From: Stackebrandtia nassauensis DSM 44728
GTDB taxonomy: Bacteria; Actinomycetota; Actinomycetes; Mycobacteriales; Micromonosporaceae
Length of the DNA stretch: 64,000 nucleotides
Assembly (NCBI RefSeq): GCF_000024545.1
Contig: NC_013947.1
Coordinates: forward strand, 1,054,001 to 1,118,000
Direction of reading: 5' to 3'
Each line of letters opens with the position of its first letter. Positions within the stretch are counted from its first letter, which is position 1. Under the pieces are notes generated by a model, which saw nothing but the letters and a program-made list of their open reading frames with translations, did no database searches and was not told where the DNA came from. This document shows, piece after piece, positions 16,734 through 26,794 of the stretch. The position numbers and the translations under genes are program-made.

Positions 16734-17579
16734 GTGACCGAATTGCTGGGAGCCGCCGACATCCGCCGCATCGCCGAGGCACTGACGGTGCGTCCGGCCA
16801 AGGCCCTGGGCCAGAACTTCGTCATCGACGGCAACACCGTCCGACGTATCGCCGAGGCCGCGAAACTCAGCCCCGACGACATCGTCATCGAGGTGGGGCC
16901 GGGACTGGGGTCGCTGACCCTGGCGCTGCTGCCCAAGGCCAAACGGGTGCACGCGGTGGAGATCGACGCCCGGCTGGCCTCGGCGCTGACGGCCACGGTG
17001 AACTCCCGGGCCGGGGACGACGCGGCGAAGCTGCGGGTCCACCACGCCGACGCCATGACCGTCGCCGAGGACGGTTTCGACGAGCCGCCCACGGCGCTGG
17101 TGGCGAACCTGCCGTACAACGTCGCGGTGCCGGTGGTGCTGCACCTGTTGGCGAGCCTGCCCAGTCTGCGGCAGGGGCTGGTGATGGTCCAGTCCGAAGT
17201 GGCCGAACGGTTGACGGCCAAACCCGGAACCAAGATCTACGGCATCCCGAGCCTCAAACTCGCCTGGTACGCCAGCGCTCGCCGGGCCGGGACGGTGCCG
17301 CGTGGCGTGTTCTGGCCGGTGCCCAACGTGGACTCCGGCCTGGTGGCGTTCGAACGTCGCGAACCCCCGCCGGGGGACAGGCGCGAGGTGTTCGCGGCGG
17401 TGGACGCGGCCTTCGCGCAGCGCCGCAAGACGCTGCGCATCGCCCTGTCGGACTGGGCCGGTGGGCCCGACCGCGCCGAGGCGATCCTGCGCGCCGCCGA
17501 CGTGGACCCGCGCACCCGCGGCGAGGCACTCGACATCACCACCTTCGCCCGCATCGCACGTGAGAGGACGGCGACGTGA
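16734..17579 (+). CDS. rsmA: 16S rRNA (adenine1518/1519-N6)-dimethyltransferase
   Basis: A 281-residue KsgA/RsmA enzyme that dimethylates two adjacent adenines near the 3' end of 16S rRNA using S-adenosylmethionine. Motifs: KALGQNFVID near residue 22, SAM motif I IEVGPGLGSLT, motif II VHAVEID, and catalytic NLPYN near 124. The C-terminal small domain includes FWPVPNVDSGLVAF. The start is GTG 16734. The stop overlaps the ispE start by 4 nt (GTGA). The rsmA-ispE order is conserved in many actinobacteria. Confidence 0.96.
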   Translation: MTELLGAADIRRIAEALTVRPAKALGQNFVIDGNTVRRIAEAAKLSPDDIVIEVGPGLGSLTLALLPKAKRVHAVEIDARLASALTATVNSRAGDDAAKLRVHHADAMTVAEDGFDEPPTALVANLPYNVAVPVVLHLLASLPSLRQGLVMVQSEVAERLTAKPGTKIYGIPSLKLAWYASARRAGTVPRGVFWPVPNVDSGLVAFERREPPPGDRREVFAAVDAAFAQRRKTLRIALSDWAGGPDRAEAILRAADVDPRTRGEALDITTFARIARERTAT

Positions 17580-18523
17580 CCGGAGCACTGGCCTTCGACG
17601 ACGGCAGCCAGGCCGTGCGGGTCCGGGTGCCCGCCAAGATCAACCTGCACCTGGGGGTCGGCGACCGGCGCGCGGACGGATACCACGACCTGACCACCGT
17701 CTACCAGGGCATCTCGCTGTACGACGAGGTCACCGTGATCGCCGGGCAGCAGCCCGGCGTGCGGGTGGAGGTCTTCGGCGACGACGCCGAGGCGGTTCCA
17801 CTGGGGACCGACAACCTGGCCGTGAAGGCGGTGCTCGCGCTCGGCGAGGAGTTCGGCGTCGCACCGGCGGTGACGGTGCGGATCGCCAAGCGCATCCCGA
17901 TCGCCGGGGGCCTGGCGGGCGGCAGTGCCGACGCCGCCGCCGCGCTGGTGGCGTGTTCGCGGCTGTGGGGGATGCCGTTCACCGACCGGCTGGTCAAGGT
18001 GGCCGCCGGGCTCGGCAGCGACGTCCCGTTCTGCCTGAGCGGGGGTACCGCGCTGGGCACCGGGCACGGCGAGCGCGTCGAGGAGGTCACCGCCAACGGC
18101 CGCTACCACTGGGTGGTGGCCACGGCGGACGGCCAGCTGTCGACGCCCGCCGTCTACGCGGAGGTGGACCGGCTGCGCGAGTCCGGCATCGGGTCCTACT
18201 CGTCGGCGGTCACCGAACTGCTGGAGGCGTTGCGCACCGGCCGGGCCGAGGAGCTGGCGCCCCAGCTGCGCAACGACATGACCGAGGCGGCGATGTCGCT
18301 GCGCCCGCAGCTGCGCGAGATCCTCACCGCCGGGGCCGACGACGGCGCTCTGGCGGCGCTGCTGTCGGGTTCCGGCCCCACGACGCTGTTCCTGGCCCGC
18401 GACGTCCACCACGCCACCGCGCTGGCGGGACGGCTGCGTATGCGACGGCTGGCCCGCGAGGTGCACTGTGTACACGCTCCGGCGTTCGTGAGCGTCGGCT
18501 TAAGCCCTGCTCAGCCCGGCTAA
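17576..18523 (+). CDS. ispE: 4-diphosphocytidyl-2-C-methyl-D-erythritol kinase
   Basis: A 315-residue GHMP kinase that phosphorylates CDP-methylerythritol in the MEP isoprenoid pathway. Motifs: substrate-binding VPAKINLHLGVGDRRADGYHDL near residue 18, the Gly-rich ATP loop PIAGGLAGGSADAAAAL near 107, LGSDVPFCLSGGTALG near 143, and LLSGSGPTTLF near 262. It is translationally coupled to rsmA by the GTGA overlap. Its 3' end overlaps the convergent DUF6194-like gene by 24 nt. Confidence 0.96.
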   Translation: MTGALAFDDGSQAVRVRVPAKINLHLGVGDRRADGYHDLTTVYQGISLYDEVTVIAGQQPGVRVEVFGDDAEAVPLGTDNLAVKAVLALGEEFGVAPAVTVRIAKRIPIAGGLAGGSADAAAALVACSRLWGMPFTDRLVKVAAGLGSDVPFCLSGGTALGTGHGERVEEVTANGRYHWVVATADGQLSTPAVYAEVDRLRESGIGSYSSAVTELLEALRTGRAEELAPQLRNDMTEAAMSLRPQLREILTAGADDGALAALLSGSGPTTLFLARDVHHATALAGRLRMRRLAREVHCVHAPAFVSVGLSPAQPG

Positions 18524-18988
18524 GCCTGAGCGGTCGCGGCGATGGTAGCGCTCACGAGCCAGCCGGTGCGCTTCCCGCAGCAGATCCTCGACGGTCGCTG
18601 TGGTCTCCGCGTCGGGGTTGACGACGCACAGCCAGCCCATCCGGCCGTAGACCGGGTGCGGCAGCACCGTGTCGGTCGCGGCGAAGTCGAGACCGTCGGT
18701 GTCGGTTTCCTTTGGGCTGCTGCCGATCCAGCTGATGTACGCGGGAGTTCCGGCGGCGATGTTGACGCGGAACGTGTCGGGCCGGTCCAGGTCGGACGCC
18801 TTGTCCTGTTGATAGTCCTTGGTGACGACGGTGGCGAACGGCTGCGTCCTGGGCACCACGCCGTCGGGCGCGTAGTAGAAGAACACGTCACCCCAGGCCA
18901 CCTCGGGACTGCCGTCGCCGGGACCGGGTTTCAGGGTCAGTACGCCACCGAGGTTCTCGACGTGGCCGATAATCTTGTCGATGTCCAT
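18500..18988 (-). CDS. DUF6194-like protein of unknown function
   Basis: A 162-residue cytoplasmic protein with ATG at 18988. Recognisable features are the N-terminal MDIDKIIGHVENLGGV helix, the strand-rich centre with AWGDVFFYYAPDGVVP and PFATVVTKDY, and PHPVYGRMGWLCVVNP near the C-terminus, the pattern of actinobacterial DUF6194 proteins. The last residues after AHRLARERYH vary in that family. It is divergent from the MerR-type regulator at 19051, which may therefore control it (inference). Confidence 0.72.
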   Translation of the reverse strand: MDIDKIIGHVENLGGVLTLKPGPGDGSPEVAWGDVFFYYAPDGVVPRTQPFATVVTKDYQQDKASDLDRPDTFRVNIAAGTPAYISWIGSSPKETDTDGLDFAATDTVLPHPVYGRMGWLCVVNPDAETTATVEDLLREAHRLARERYHRRDRSGLAGLSRA

Positions 18989-19050
18989 GGATCCAGCGTT
19001 TCATTCAAGTGCTTATGGAGACTTTTTCACCGATTACCAGCGGGGATGCC

Positions 19051-19758
19051 ATGAAAAGTCGCAAGTCGGGGTTGCGGACGGTCGACGTGGCGCGCGGCGC
19101 GGGCTACTCGGTGCAGCAGGTGCGGATCCTGGAACGCGACGGCGTGCTGCCGCCGGTGGAGCGCACCGCGAGCGGCTACCGGATCTACGCCGAGGCCCAC
19201 GTCCAAGCGGCGATCGCCTACCGCGAGCTCGCGGCCGGGCTCGGCCCGGTCGACGCGAAACAGCTGATGCGAACCGCGCTGAACCGGCCGACGGCCGAAC
19301 TGCTGGCCAGCCTGGACGCCGAGCACGCGGATCTGCACGCCGAGCGTCGGCGGCTGCGACTCGCCAGGAAGGCCGCCGAGTCGATCACCGCCGAACCGCT
19401 CGACGACGTGCGGCCCTCGGACGTGATGAGCATCGGTGAACTCGCCGAGGCCCTCGGCGTGCGGGCCTCGACGTTGCGGCATTGGGAATACGAGGGGCTG
19501 GTCGCCCCGGATCGCACCGTCGGTCGGCGGGTCCGCAGCTATTCGCCCGCCGCGGTGCGCGACGCGAGGATCGCGCACCAGCTGCGGCTGGCCGGGTACC
19601 GCATCGACGCGTTGCGGACCCTGATTCCGCAGCTGAGCACCACCCGCGACCACGACGAGGTCCTCAAGGGACTGAGTGCTCGCGATTCCCGGCTCGACGA
19701 ACGTTCCCGGGCGCTGCTGCACGGCACCGCCGCGCTCGTCGCCATGAACCTCGTGTGA
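19051..19758 (+). CDS. MerR-type regulator with two tandem HTH domains
   Basis: A 235-residue protein. ATG 19051 is preferred because GGGGA lies 4-9 nt upstream. The frame opens earlier at 19009 without a good ribosome binding site. Unusually, it has two MerR-like DNA-binding domains: the first at residues about 8-75 (VDVARGAGYSVQQVRILERDG... ERTASGYRIYAE) and the second at about 125-195 (IGELAEALGVRASTLRHWEY... GRRVRSYSPAAVRDARIA), joined by a charged helical linker. The short C-terminal tail has no obvious metal or drug-binding domain. A monomer could therefore bind a pseudo-palindrome by itself. The target may be the divergent gene at 18988. Confidence 0.85.
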   Translation: MKSRKSGLRTVDVARGAGYSVQQVRILERDGVLPPVERTASGYRIYAEAHVQAAIAYRELAAGLGPVDAKQLMRTALNRPTAELLASLDAEHADLHAERRRLRLARKAAESITAEPLDDVRPSDVMSIGELAEALGVRASTLRHWEYEGLVAPDRTVGRRVRSYSPAAVRDARIAHQLRLAGYRIDALRTLIPQLSTTRDHDEVLKGLSARDSRLDERSRALLHGTAALVAMNLV

Positions 19759-19780
19759 GGCTGGCACGCCAGGGCCCGGC

Positions 19781-20197
19781 TCAGGTCGACGTCGCCACGA
19801 GCTCGACCTCGAACCCGTCCTGATCCTCCAGGTACGCGGCGAAGTGCTGTTCGCCGCCCGCGTACGGATGCCGGTCGGCGAACAGCAACGTCCAGCCGTG
19901 TCGCGCCGCTTCGGCGACCAGCCGCTCGACCTCGGCCTCACCGTCGACGTGAAAAGCCAGATGGTTGAGCCCCGGCGCGCGACGGTCGTGGGTGTCGCCG
20001 GTCAGGGCCGTCGACTGCTCCATGACCAGGTACGTGGGCCCGAGCCGCCAACTGCGTCCGCTCGGCCAGCTGTGGAACCGCTGGTAGCCCAACGACTCCA
20101 GCAGCCAGCCCAGCGAGGCGGCCGATCGTTCCAGGTCGGGTACCCACAGTTCGACATGGTGCAGCACGCCGGTGATGGATGTGTCCACAGTCGCCAC
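19781..20197 (-). CDS. VOC-superfamily (glyoxalase/bleomycin-resistance-like) protein
   Basis: A 138-residue protein with GTG start at 20197. Two beta-alpha-beta-beta-beta modules are visible: GVLHHVELWVPDLERSAASLGWLLESLGY at the N-terminus and GLNHLAFHVDGEAEVERLV in the middle. Likely metal ligands are His in LHHVEL, His in LNHLAF and Glu in DGFEVELVA. It could be a lyase, dioxygenase or small antibiotic-binding protein. The ligand is unknown. It sits just downstream of glmS on the same strand, with 21 bp between them. Confidence 0.85.
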   Translation of the reverse strand: MATVDTSITGVLHHVELWVPDLERSAASLGWLLESLGYQRFHSWPSGRSWRLGPTYLVMEQSTALTGDTHDRRAPGLNHLAFHVDGEAEVERLVAEAARHGWTLLFADRHPYAGGEQHFAAYLEDQDGFEVELVATST

Positions 20198-20218
20198 GCT
20201 ACCGGGTCGCCGTGGTCC

Positions 20219-22069
<1,851 letters not shown>

Positions 22070-22200
22070 GGCCGCCAGCCTACCCGAGCTTCGATCAAGG
22101 GCGGTGAGCGAAAGGCGGGTTTTCGCGCAACGTCTCTGTTCATAATGTTGAACGCCTGGTCGCATACCGGATACCTCAGCCGCAAGTACAGTTGCGGGTG

Positions 22201-22569
22201 ATGATTGTGGCAGTCGGTATCGATGTGGTTCTCGTGGAACGTTTCGCCAAGGCAGTGCAACGGACGCCGTTGCTGGCCAGCCGCCTGTTCACGGAATCCG
22301 AACAGTTGACCGCGGCCGGCAACCCGCGCTCGTACGAGTCGCTGGCGGCCCGGTTCGCCGCCAAGGAGGCGGTCGCCAAGGCGCTGGGCGCGCCCGGTGG
22401 CCTGCACTGGCACGACTGCGAGATCGTGGCCGACCCCGACGGCAGGCCCTGGCTGACCGTCAGCGGTTCGGTGGCCGAGGCCGCCACCGAACGCGGCGTG
22501 GAGCGCTGGCACCTGTCGCTGTCGCACGACGGCGGCATCGCCTCGGCGATAGTCGTGGCGGAGAACTGA
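22201..22569 (+). CDS. acpS: Holo-[acyl-carrier-protein] synthase
   Basis: A 122-residue 4'-phosphopantetheinyl transferase that activates acyl carrier protein. Start ATG 22201 gives the family-typical [15 protein letters not shown] with the Mg2+-binding Asp9. In-frame TTG and GTG codons lie just upstream. The second signature [14 protein letters not shown] holds the conserved Glu. It ends [18 protein letters not shown], matching AcpS C-termini. It starts 131 bp from the divergent glmS and is followed by a 32-codon frame and the NAD(P)HX repair gene, a common acpS-nnr neighbourhood. Confidence 0.95.
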   Translation: MIVAVGIDVVLVERFAKAVQRTPLLASRLFTESEQLTAAGNPRSYESLAARFAAKEAVAKALGAPGGLHWHDCEIVADPDGRPWLTVSGSVAEAATERGVERWHLSLSHDGGIASAIVVAEN

Positions 22570-22578
22570 CATGCGCGG
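22560..22578 (+). repeat. 19-bp direct repeat, copy 1 (acpS stop junction)
   Basis: GGAGAACTGACATGCGCGG at the end of acpS (its TGA is inside) is repeated exactly 100 bp downstream at 22660-22678. Each copy contains a stop codon, one base and an ATG. Confidence 0.85.
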
Positions 22579-22669
22579 CGACGACACGACGACCCCGAGC
22601 TGGCGGGCCGATGCGGCGACGACGGCTGGGACCGTTGGCTTCCGGGCGGCCGAAACGGGGGAGAACTGA
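22571..22669 (+). CDS. Possible 32-residue mini-ORF between acpS and nnr
   Basis: ATG 22571 is one base after the acpS stop, and the TGA at 22667-22669 is one base before the nnr ATG at 22671. Start and stop both lie in the 19-bp direct repeats, with a GGAGA ribosome binding site in each. The peptide begins MRGDDTTTPSW and ends AAETGEN, recalling the AcpS ending VVAEN. It may be a translated coupling peptide or just a by-product of a duplicated junction. No family was recognised. Confidence 0.35.
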   Translation: MRGDDTTTPSWRADAATTAGTVGFRAAETGEN

Positions 22670-22678
22670 CATGCGCGG
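22660..22678 (+). repeat. 19-bp direct repeat, copy 2 (nnr start junction)
   Basis: Exact second copy of the repeat at 22560-22578. It supplies the ribosome binding site and ATG of the NAD(P)HX repair gene. Confidence 0.85.
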
Positions 22679-24101
22679 AGTGTGGAAGGTCGACCAGGTC
22701 CGAACGGCCGAGGCCGAGCTGATGAAGCGACTGCCCGAGGGCGCGCTGATGAAGCGCGCGGCGGCGGGCCTGGCGGCGCGGTGCGCGCGGCTGCTGCACG
22801 GCATCGGCCTGTACGGCTCGGCCGTGACGGTGCTGGCCGGCAGCGGCGACAACGGCGGCGACGCCCTGTACGCGGGCGCGCTGTTGGCCCGGCGCGGCGC
22901 GGCGGTCACCGCCGTGGAGATCTTCCCGGGCCGCACCCACGCCGCCGCGCTGGCGGAGTTCCGTGCGGCTGGCGGCCGGGTCACCGACACCACTCCCGAG
23001 CACCACGATCTCGTCATCGACGGGATCCTGGGCATCGGCGGCCGTCCCGGGCTGCCCGACAACGCCGCGATCATGCTGTCGCGGATGGGCCGGGTGCTGA
23101 CCGTCGCCGTCGACGTCCCCAGTGGCGTCGACGTGGACACCGGCGCCGCGGTCGCGCAGGCGGTGCGCGCCGACGTCACCGTCACCTTCGGCTGCCTCAA
23201 ACCCGCGCTCGCGGTGGGTGCGGCGGCGGCGCTGGCCGGGATCGTCGACTGTGTCGACATCGGACTGGGTCCGTTCCTGCCCGAGCCCTACGCCAAGGTC
23301 CCCGAACTGTCCGACGTGCGGTCGTGGTGGCCGCACGCCCGCCCCCACGACGACAAGTACACCCGCGGCGTGCTGGGAGTGTGCGCCGGTTCGTTCCGCT
23401 ACCCCGGCGCCGGGGAACTGGCCACCGCCGGGGCACTGGCGGGCCCGGCCGGTTACATCCGTTACGCGGGAACGGCTTCCCGCCACATCCGCTACAGCTA
23501 CCCCGAAGTGGTCACCAAGGACCGGGTCGCCGACGCCGGACGGGTGCAGGCCTGGACGGTGGGGCCCGGCATGGGCACCGACTCGCAGGCCGCCTCCCAG
23601 CTGGCCTCGGCCATGGCCGCCCCGGTTCCCATGTGCATCGACGCCGACGCGCTCACCCTGATCTCCGACGAACCCGAGGCACTGTACGAGCGGCAGTCGC
23701 CCAGCGTCATCACCCCGCACGACCGCGAGTTCTCCCGCCTGAGTGGACGGACCCCGGGCGACGACCGGGCCGCCGACGCCCTCGACCTGGCGCAGCGGCT
23801 GGACTGCATCGTGCTGCTGAAGGGCTACCGCACCATCATCGCCAACTCCAACGGCGACCTGTACTTCAACCCGACTGGCGACCCGAGCCTGGCCACCGCC
23901 GGTTCCGGGGACGTGCTGGCGGGACTGCTCGGCGCGATGCTGGCCGCCGGGGTGCCGCCGGAGCGCGCGGCGATGTCGGCGGCGTTCCTGCACGGCCTGG
24001 CCGGACGCGAGGCCGCCAACCACGGCCCCGTCACCGCCTCGGGCATAGCCAAGGCCCTGCCGACAGCGATCAGCAGGGCCCTGGGTACAGCCGTCACATA
24101 G
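22671..24101 (+). CDS. nnr: Bifunctional NAD(P)H-hydrate epimerase / ADP-dependent dehydratase
   Basis: A 476-residue metabolite-repair enzyme that epimerises and dehydrates damaged NAD(P)HX back to NAD(P)H. The N-terminal YjeF_N epimerase domain spans about 1-205 (VLAGSGDNGGDALYAG, DGILGIGGRPG, VAVDVPSGVD). The C-terminal ribokinase-like dehydratase spans about 230-470 (VGPGMGTDSQ, ITPHDREFSRLSG, and AGSGDVLAGLLGAMLA near 415). The start is ATG 22671 after GGGGGAGA. An in-frame ATG at 22611 would overlap the mini-ORF and adds an unlikely basic leader. Confidence 0.94.
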   Translation: MRGVWKVDQVRTAEAELMKRLPEGALMKRAAAGLAARCARLLHGIGLYGSAVTVLAGSGDNGGDALYAGALLARRGAAVTAVEIFPGRTHAAALAEFRAAGGRVTDTTPEHHDLVIDGILGIGGRPGLPDNAAIMLSRMGRVLTVAVDVPSGVDVDTGAAVAQAVRADVTVTFGCLKPALAVGAAAALAGIVDCVDIGLGPFLPEPYAKVPELSDVRSWWPHARPHDDKYTRGVLGVCAGSFRYPGAGELATAGALAGPAGYIRYAGTASRHIRYSYPEVVTKDRVADAGRVQAWTVGPGMGTDSQAASQLASAMAAPVPMCIDADALTLISDEPEALYERQSPSVITPHDREFSRLSGRTPGDDRAADALDLAQRLDCIVLLKGYRTIIANSNGDLYFNPTGDPSLATAGSGDVLAGLLGAMLAAGVPPERAAMSAAFLHGLAGREAANHGPVTASGIAKALPTAISRALGTAVT

Positions 24102-24110
24102 GCGTCGGCG

Positions 24111-25211
24111 TCAGTCGGCGACCTCGTTCCAGCCCGGAACGGTCTCGGGCTTGCGCGGGCCGGGACCGACGTAGGTGGCGGCCGGGCGCACCAGACGGCC
24201 CAGCTTCTTCTGCTCCATGACGTGGGCGCTCCAGCCCGCGACCCGGGCGCAGGTGAACATCGACGTGAACATGTCGGCGGGCACCTGCGCGAAGTCCAGC
24301 ACCACCGCGGACCAGAACTCCACATTGGTGGCCAGCACCCGGTCGGGCTTGCGTTCCTTCAGTTCCGCCAGCGCCGCCTTCTCCAGCGCCTCGGCGACCT
24401 CGTAACGCTCCGAACCCAGTTCCTTGGCGGTGCGGCGCAGCACCCGCGCCCGCGGATCCTCGGCCCGGTAGACCCGGTGCCCGAAGCCCATCAGCCGCTC
24501 GCCGCGGTCCAGCACGCCCTTGACGTAGGTCTTGGCGTCGCCGGTGCGCTCGACCTCCTCGAGCATGTGCAGGACCCGGGAGGGCGCGCCGCCGTGCAGC
24601 GGGCCGGACAGGGCGCCGATGCCGGAGGAGATGCAGGCGGCCACGTCGGCGCCGGTGGAGGCGACGACGCGGGCGGTGAAGGTGGAGGCGTTCATGCCGT
24701 GCTCGGCGGCGGAGATGAAGTACGCGTCGACGGCCTTGACATGCCGGGGGTCAGGCTCGCCGCGCCAGCGGCGCATGAAGCGTTCCACGATGGTGTCGGA
24801 TTTGTCGATCTCCTTCTGCGGCACCGCGGGCCGACCCACCCCGCGCGCCGACTGCGCCACATAGGACAGCGCGGTCACCGATACCCGCGCCAGGTCCTCG
24901 CGGGCCTGCTCGTCGCTGATGTCCAGCAGCTGGCCCAGGCCCCAGTAGGGGGCCAGCATGGCCACGGCCGACTGGACGTCGACGCGGATGTCCCCGGTGT
25001 GCACCGGAACCGGGAACGGCTCGGCCGGGGGCAGGCCCGGCCCGAAGGCGCCGTCCACGAGAAGGCCCCACACGTGGCCGTAGGAGGCGTGGCCGATGAG
25101 ATCCTCGATGTCGACACCGCGATATCGCAGCGAGCCGCCCTGCTTGTCGGGTTCGGCGATCTCCGTCTCGAAGGCGACTACGCCTTCGAGACCTGGCTTG
25201 AATTCAGCCAT
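24111..25211 (-). CDS. Citrate synthase (citrate synthase 2 type)
   Basis: A 366-residue short citrate synthase condensing acetyl-CoA and oxaloacetate. ATG 25211 follows GAGGAGAAC at good spacing. The frame extends upstream through the intergenic region with no further start signal. Visible: N-terminal GGSLRYRGVDIEDLI, catalytic His in GPLHGGAPSRV near 227 and in GFGHRVYRAEDPRA near 263, and the C-terminal catalytic Asp region VVLDFAQVPADMF. The usual actinobacterial arrangement has this gene divergent from pdxH (known for Streptomyces). Here a TnpB element lies between them. Confidence 0.95.
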   Translation of the reverse strand: MAEFKPGLEGVVAFETEIAEPDKQGGSLRYRGVDIEDLIGHASYGHVWGLLVDGAFGPGLPPAEPFPVPVHTGDIRVDVQSAVAMLAPYWGLGQLLDISDEQAREDLARVSVTALSYVAQSARGVGRPAVPQKEIDKSDTIVERFMRRWRGEPDPRHVKAVDAYFISAAEHGMNASTFTARVVASTGADVAACISSGIGALSGPLHGGAPSRVLHMLEEVERTGDAKTYVKGVLDRGERLMGFGHRVYRAEDPRARVLRRTAKELGSERYEVAEALEKAALAELKERKPDRVLATNVEFWSAVVLDFAQVPADMFTSMFTCARVAGWSAHVMEQKKLGRLVRPAATYVGPGPRKPETVPGWNEVAD

Positions 25212-25565
25212 GGTGGTGTTCTCCTCAAAAGGTTGGCGGATAGTCTCGCCGTCGCAAAACACCCGGGGTGCGGCCCCGGCGGGCGGAGGCGTCGCGGCGG
25301 CGATCTTGCGTAAGGACCCCATTTTGCACCGAACGCACGAGCACTCCTGCACGCAGGGTTCGTGATTCGCGGCAACACCGCGCAACATCGCGCACGGTTA
25401 TCGGCGGGTTTGATGGGATACGCCCGGAATTTTCCGCCATATTCGCCTGCTCCCCCAAGGACCGTGTGCCAAACTTAACGGTTTGGCCACACCGTCCGGC
25501 CGTGATTCCCGCGTAACCGCCAGCTGTCTTCCGTGTCGTCCCACAATTTGACTGTCCCCTTCGCC
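25212..25565. other. Intergenic region upstream of citrate synthase, flanking the TnpB element
   Basis: About 350 bp holding the citrate synthase promoter and, next to the TnpB 3' end, the position where a TnpB guide sequence would lie (roughly 25520-25565). A 7-bp perfect inverted repeat at 25468-25487 is listed separately. Plus-strand open frames in this stretch have no convincing start and are not called. Confidence 0.5.
25468..25487. promoter_or_regulatory. Inverted repeat GCCAAAC-TTAACG-GTTTGGC
   Basis: Perfect 7-base arms with a 6-base centre, about 260 bp upstream of the citrate synthase start. Possible repressor site for the ancestral citrate synthase/pdxH region. No cognate regulator is encoded nearby. 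Confidence 0.4.
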
Positions 25566-26786
25566 CTAAGGATGAGGGGTCACACCCCTCACGGGGTGAG
25601 TTTCCTGATTCGCCGCCGATCGCGGAAGGGCGGGCCCTTGCCGTCTGATATCAGCTCCACAGGCATCGCTACGGCTTTCGGCCGCAGCTACGGCAAGACC
25701 TGCCGCAAGGATGTTCTTGGCCGCATTGTGATCCCGATCGTGGCGGGCGCGGCAGGAGGGGCACGTCCATGCCCGGGTACCCAGGTTCAGTTTTGCTAGC
25801 AAATGCCCACAGGCGTTGCATGTCTTGGAAGAGGGGTAGTGGCGATCGATTACCACCAGACGGCGTCCGGCACGTTGACATTTGTACTCCAGCTGCCGCC
25901 GGAATTCGCTCCAACCTGCATCGGAGATAGCACGCGCCAAGCGCCGGTTGCGCACCATGTTTCGTACGCCGAGATCTTCGACGACGACAATGTCGGCTTT
26001 GCGGACCAGGTTTGCCGATGTGCGATGTAGGAAGTCTTGACGAGCGTTGCGAACCTTGCGGTGGGTACGAGCGACTTTCGCCTTCGCCTTACGCCGATTC
26101 ATACTGCCGCGTTGGCAACGAGCCATTCTGCGCTGATAGCGGGCAAGGTTGCGAGATTTGCGTTCCAAGTGACATGGGTTGCGAATTCGCTCGCCGTCGC
26201 TGGTTACGGCAAAGTTCTTTATCCCCACATCGATGCCAACAGCGTGCTTCGTCTCCTCCAAGGGAGCTGGCGCATCGATGTCGACTGCGAACGCGACGTA
26301 CCAGCGGCCGTCCGGTTCCCGCGAGATGATTACCGTCGTCGGCTTGAGCGCGACCAAGTCGATATTGTCCCAGCTCCAGACGAATCGCAGCGGCGCGGAT
26401 GCCTTCGCCAGCCACAGCTGACCATCCCGCATGCGAAACGCTGCCCGGGTGTAGTGGGCCGATTGGCGCCAGTTTCGGTTCTTGAATCTCGGATACTTGG
26501 CTCCTCCGGCAAAGAAGTTCGCGAAGGCGGCGTGCTGGTGACGGAGTGTCTGCTGCAACGGCACCGACGACACTTCGGAAAGGAATGCTAGCTCGCGCGT
26601 CTTCTTCCATGCTGTCAGCGTGGCGTCCGTTTCCCGGTACGAAGTGCGTCTTCCCTCAGAGTGATATCTGTGATGACGTTCAGCGAGGGTCTTGTTCCAT
26701 ACCAGACGCACACATCCGAATGTACGGCTCAACATGGCCGCCTGTTCGGAATCGGGATAGGCCCGGCACTTGTACGCCGTTCGCAT
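25566..26786 (-). CDS. tnpB: TnpB RNA-guided nuclease (IS1341/IS605 family)
   Basis: A 406-residue TnpB. ATG 26786 is chosen, giving the typical N-terminus MRTAYKCRAYPDSEQ. A TTG six codons upstream lies in the loop of the left-end hairpin. The RuvC-like triad is intact: Asp186 in GIDVGIKNFAV, Glu270 in VVVEDLGVRNM, Asp350/352 in RHDRDHNAAKNIL. The zinc ribbon has Cys323, Cys326, Cys342 and Cys345 (KTCNACGH, WTCPSCRA). TnpB uses an omega RNA made from its own 3' end plus flanking guide to cut the donor-site target (family knowledge). The stop codon lies inside the right-end hairpin (25574-25590), as expected for an overlapping omega RNA. All key residues are present, so activity is plausible. 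Confidence 0.93.
   Translation of the reverse strand: MRTAYKCRAYPDSEQAAMLSRTFGCVRLVWNKTLAERHHRYHSEGRRTSYRETDATLTAWKKTRELAFLSEVSSVPLQQTLRHQHAAFANFFAGGAKYPRFKNRNWRQSAHYTRAAFRMRDGQLWLAKASAPLRFVWSWDNIDLVALKPTTVIISREPDGRWYVAFAVDIDAPAPLEETKHAVGIDVGIKNFAVTSDGERIRNPCHLERKSRNLARYQRRMARCQRGSMNRRKAKAKVARTHRKVRNARQDFLHRTSANLVRKADIVVVEDLGVRNMVRNRRLARAISDAGWSEFRRQLEYKCQRAGRRLVVIDRHYPSSKTCNACGHLLAKLNLGTRAWTCPSCRARHDRDHNAAKNILAAGLAVAAAESRSDACGADIRRQGPALPRSAANQETHPVRGVTPHP
25574..25598. repeat. Right-end hairpin(s) of the TnpB element / omega RNA 3' region
   Basis: GAGGGGT-CAC-ACCCCTC (25574-25590) is a perfect 7-bp stem. An alternative, mutually exclusive stem CACCCC-TCAC-GGGGTG lies at 25583-25598. The tnpB TGA is inside. 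This is where the omega RNA scaffold would end and the guide begin. Confidence 0.6.
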
Positions 26787-26794
26787 GCCGCAGA

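Noticed and set aside
22070-22200. glmS ribozyme or other riboswitch upstream of glmS
   Set aside because: Only 131 bp separate glmS from acpS, and no ribozyme core or pseudoknot pattern was recognised.
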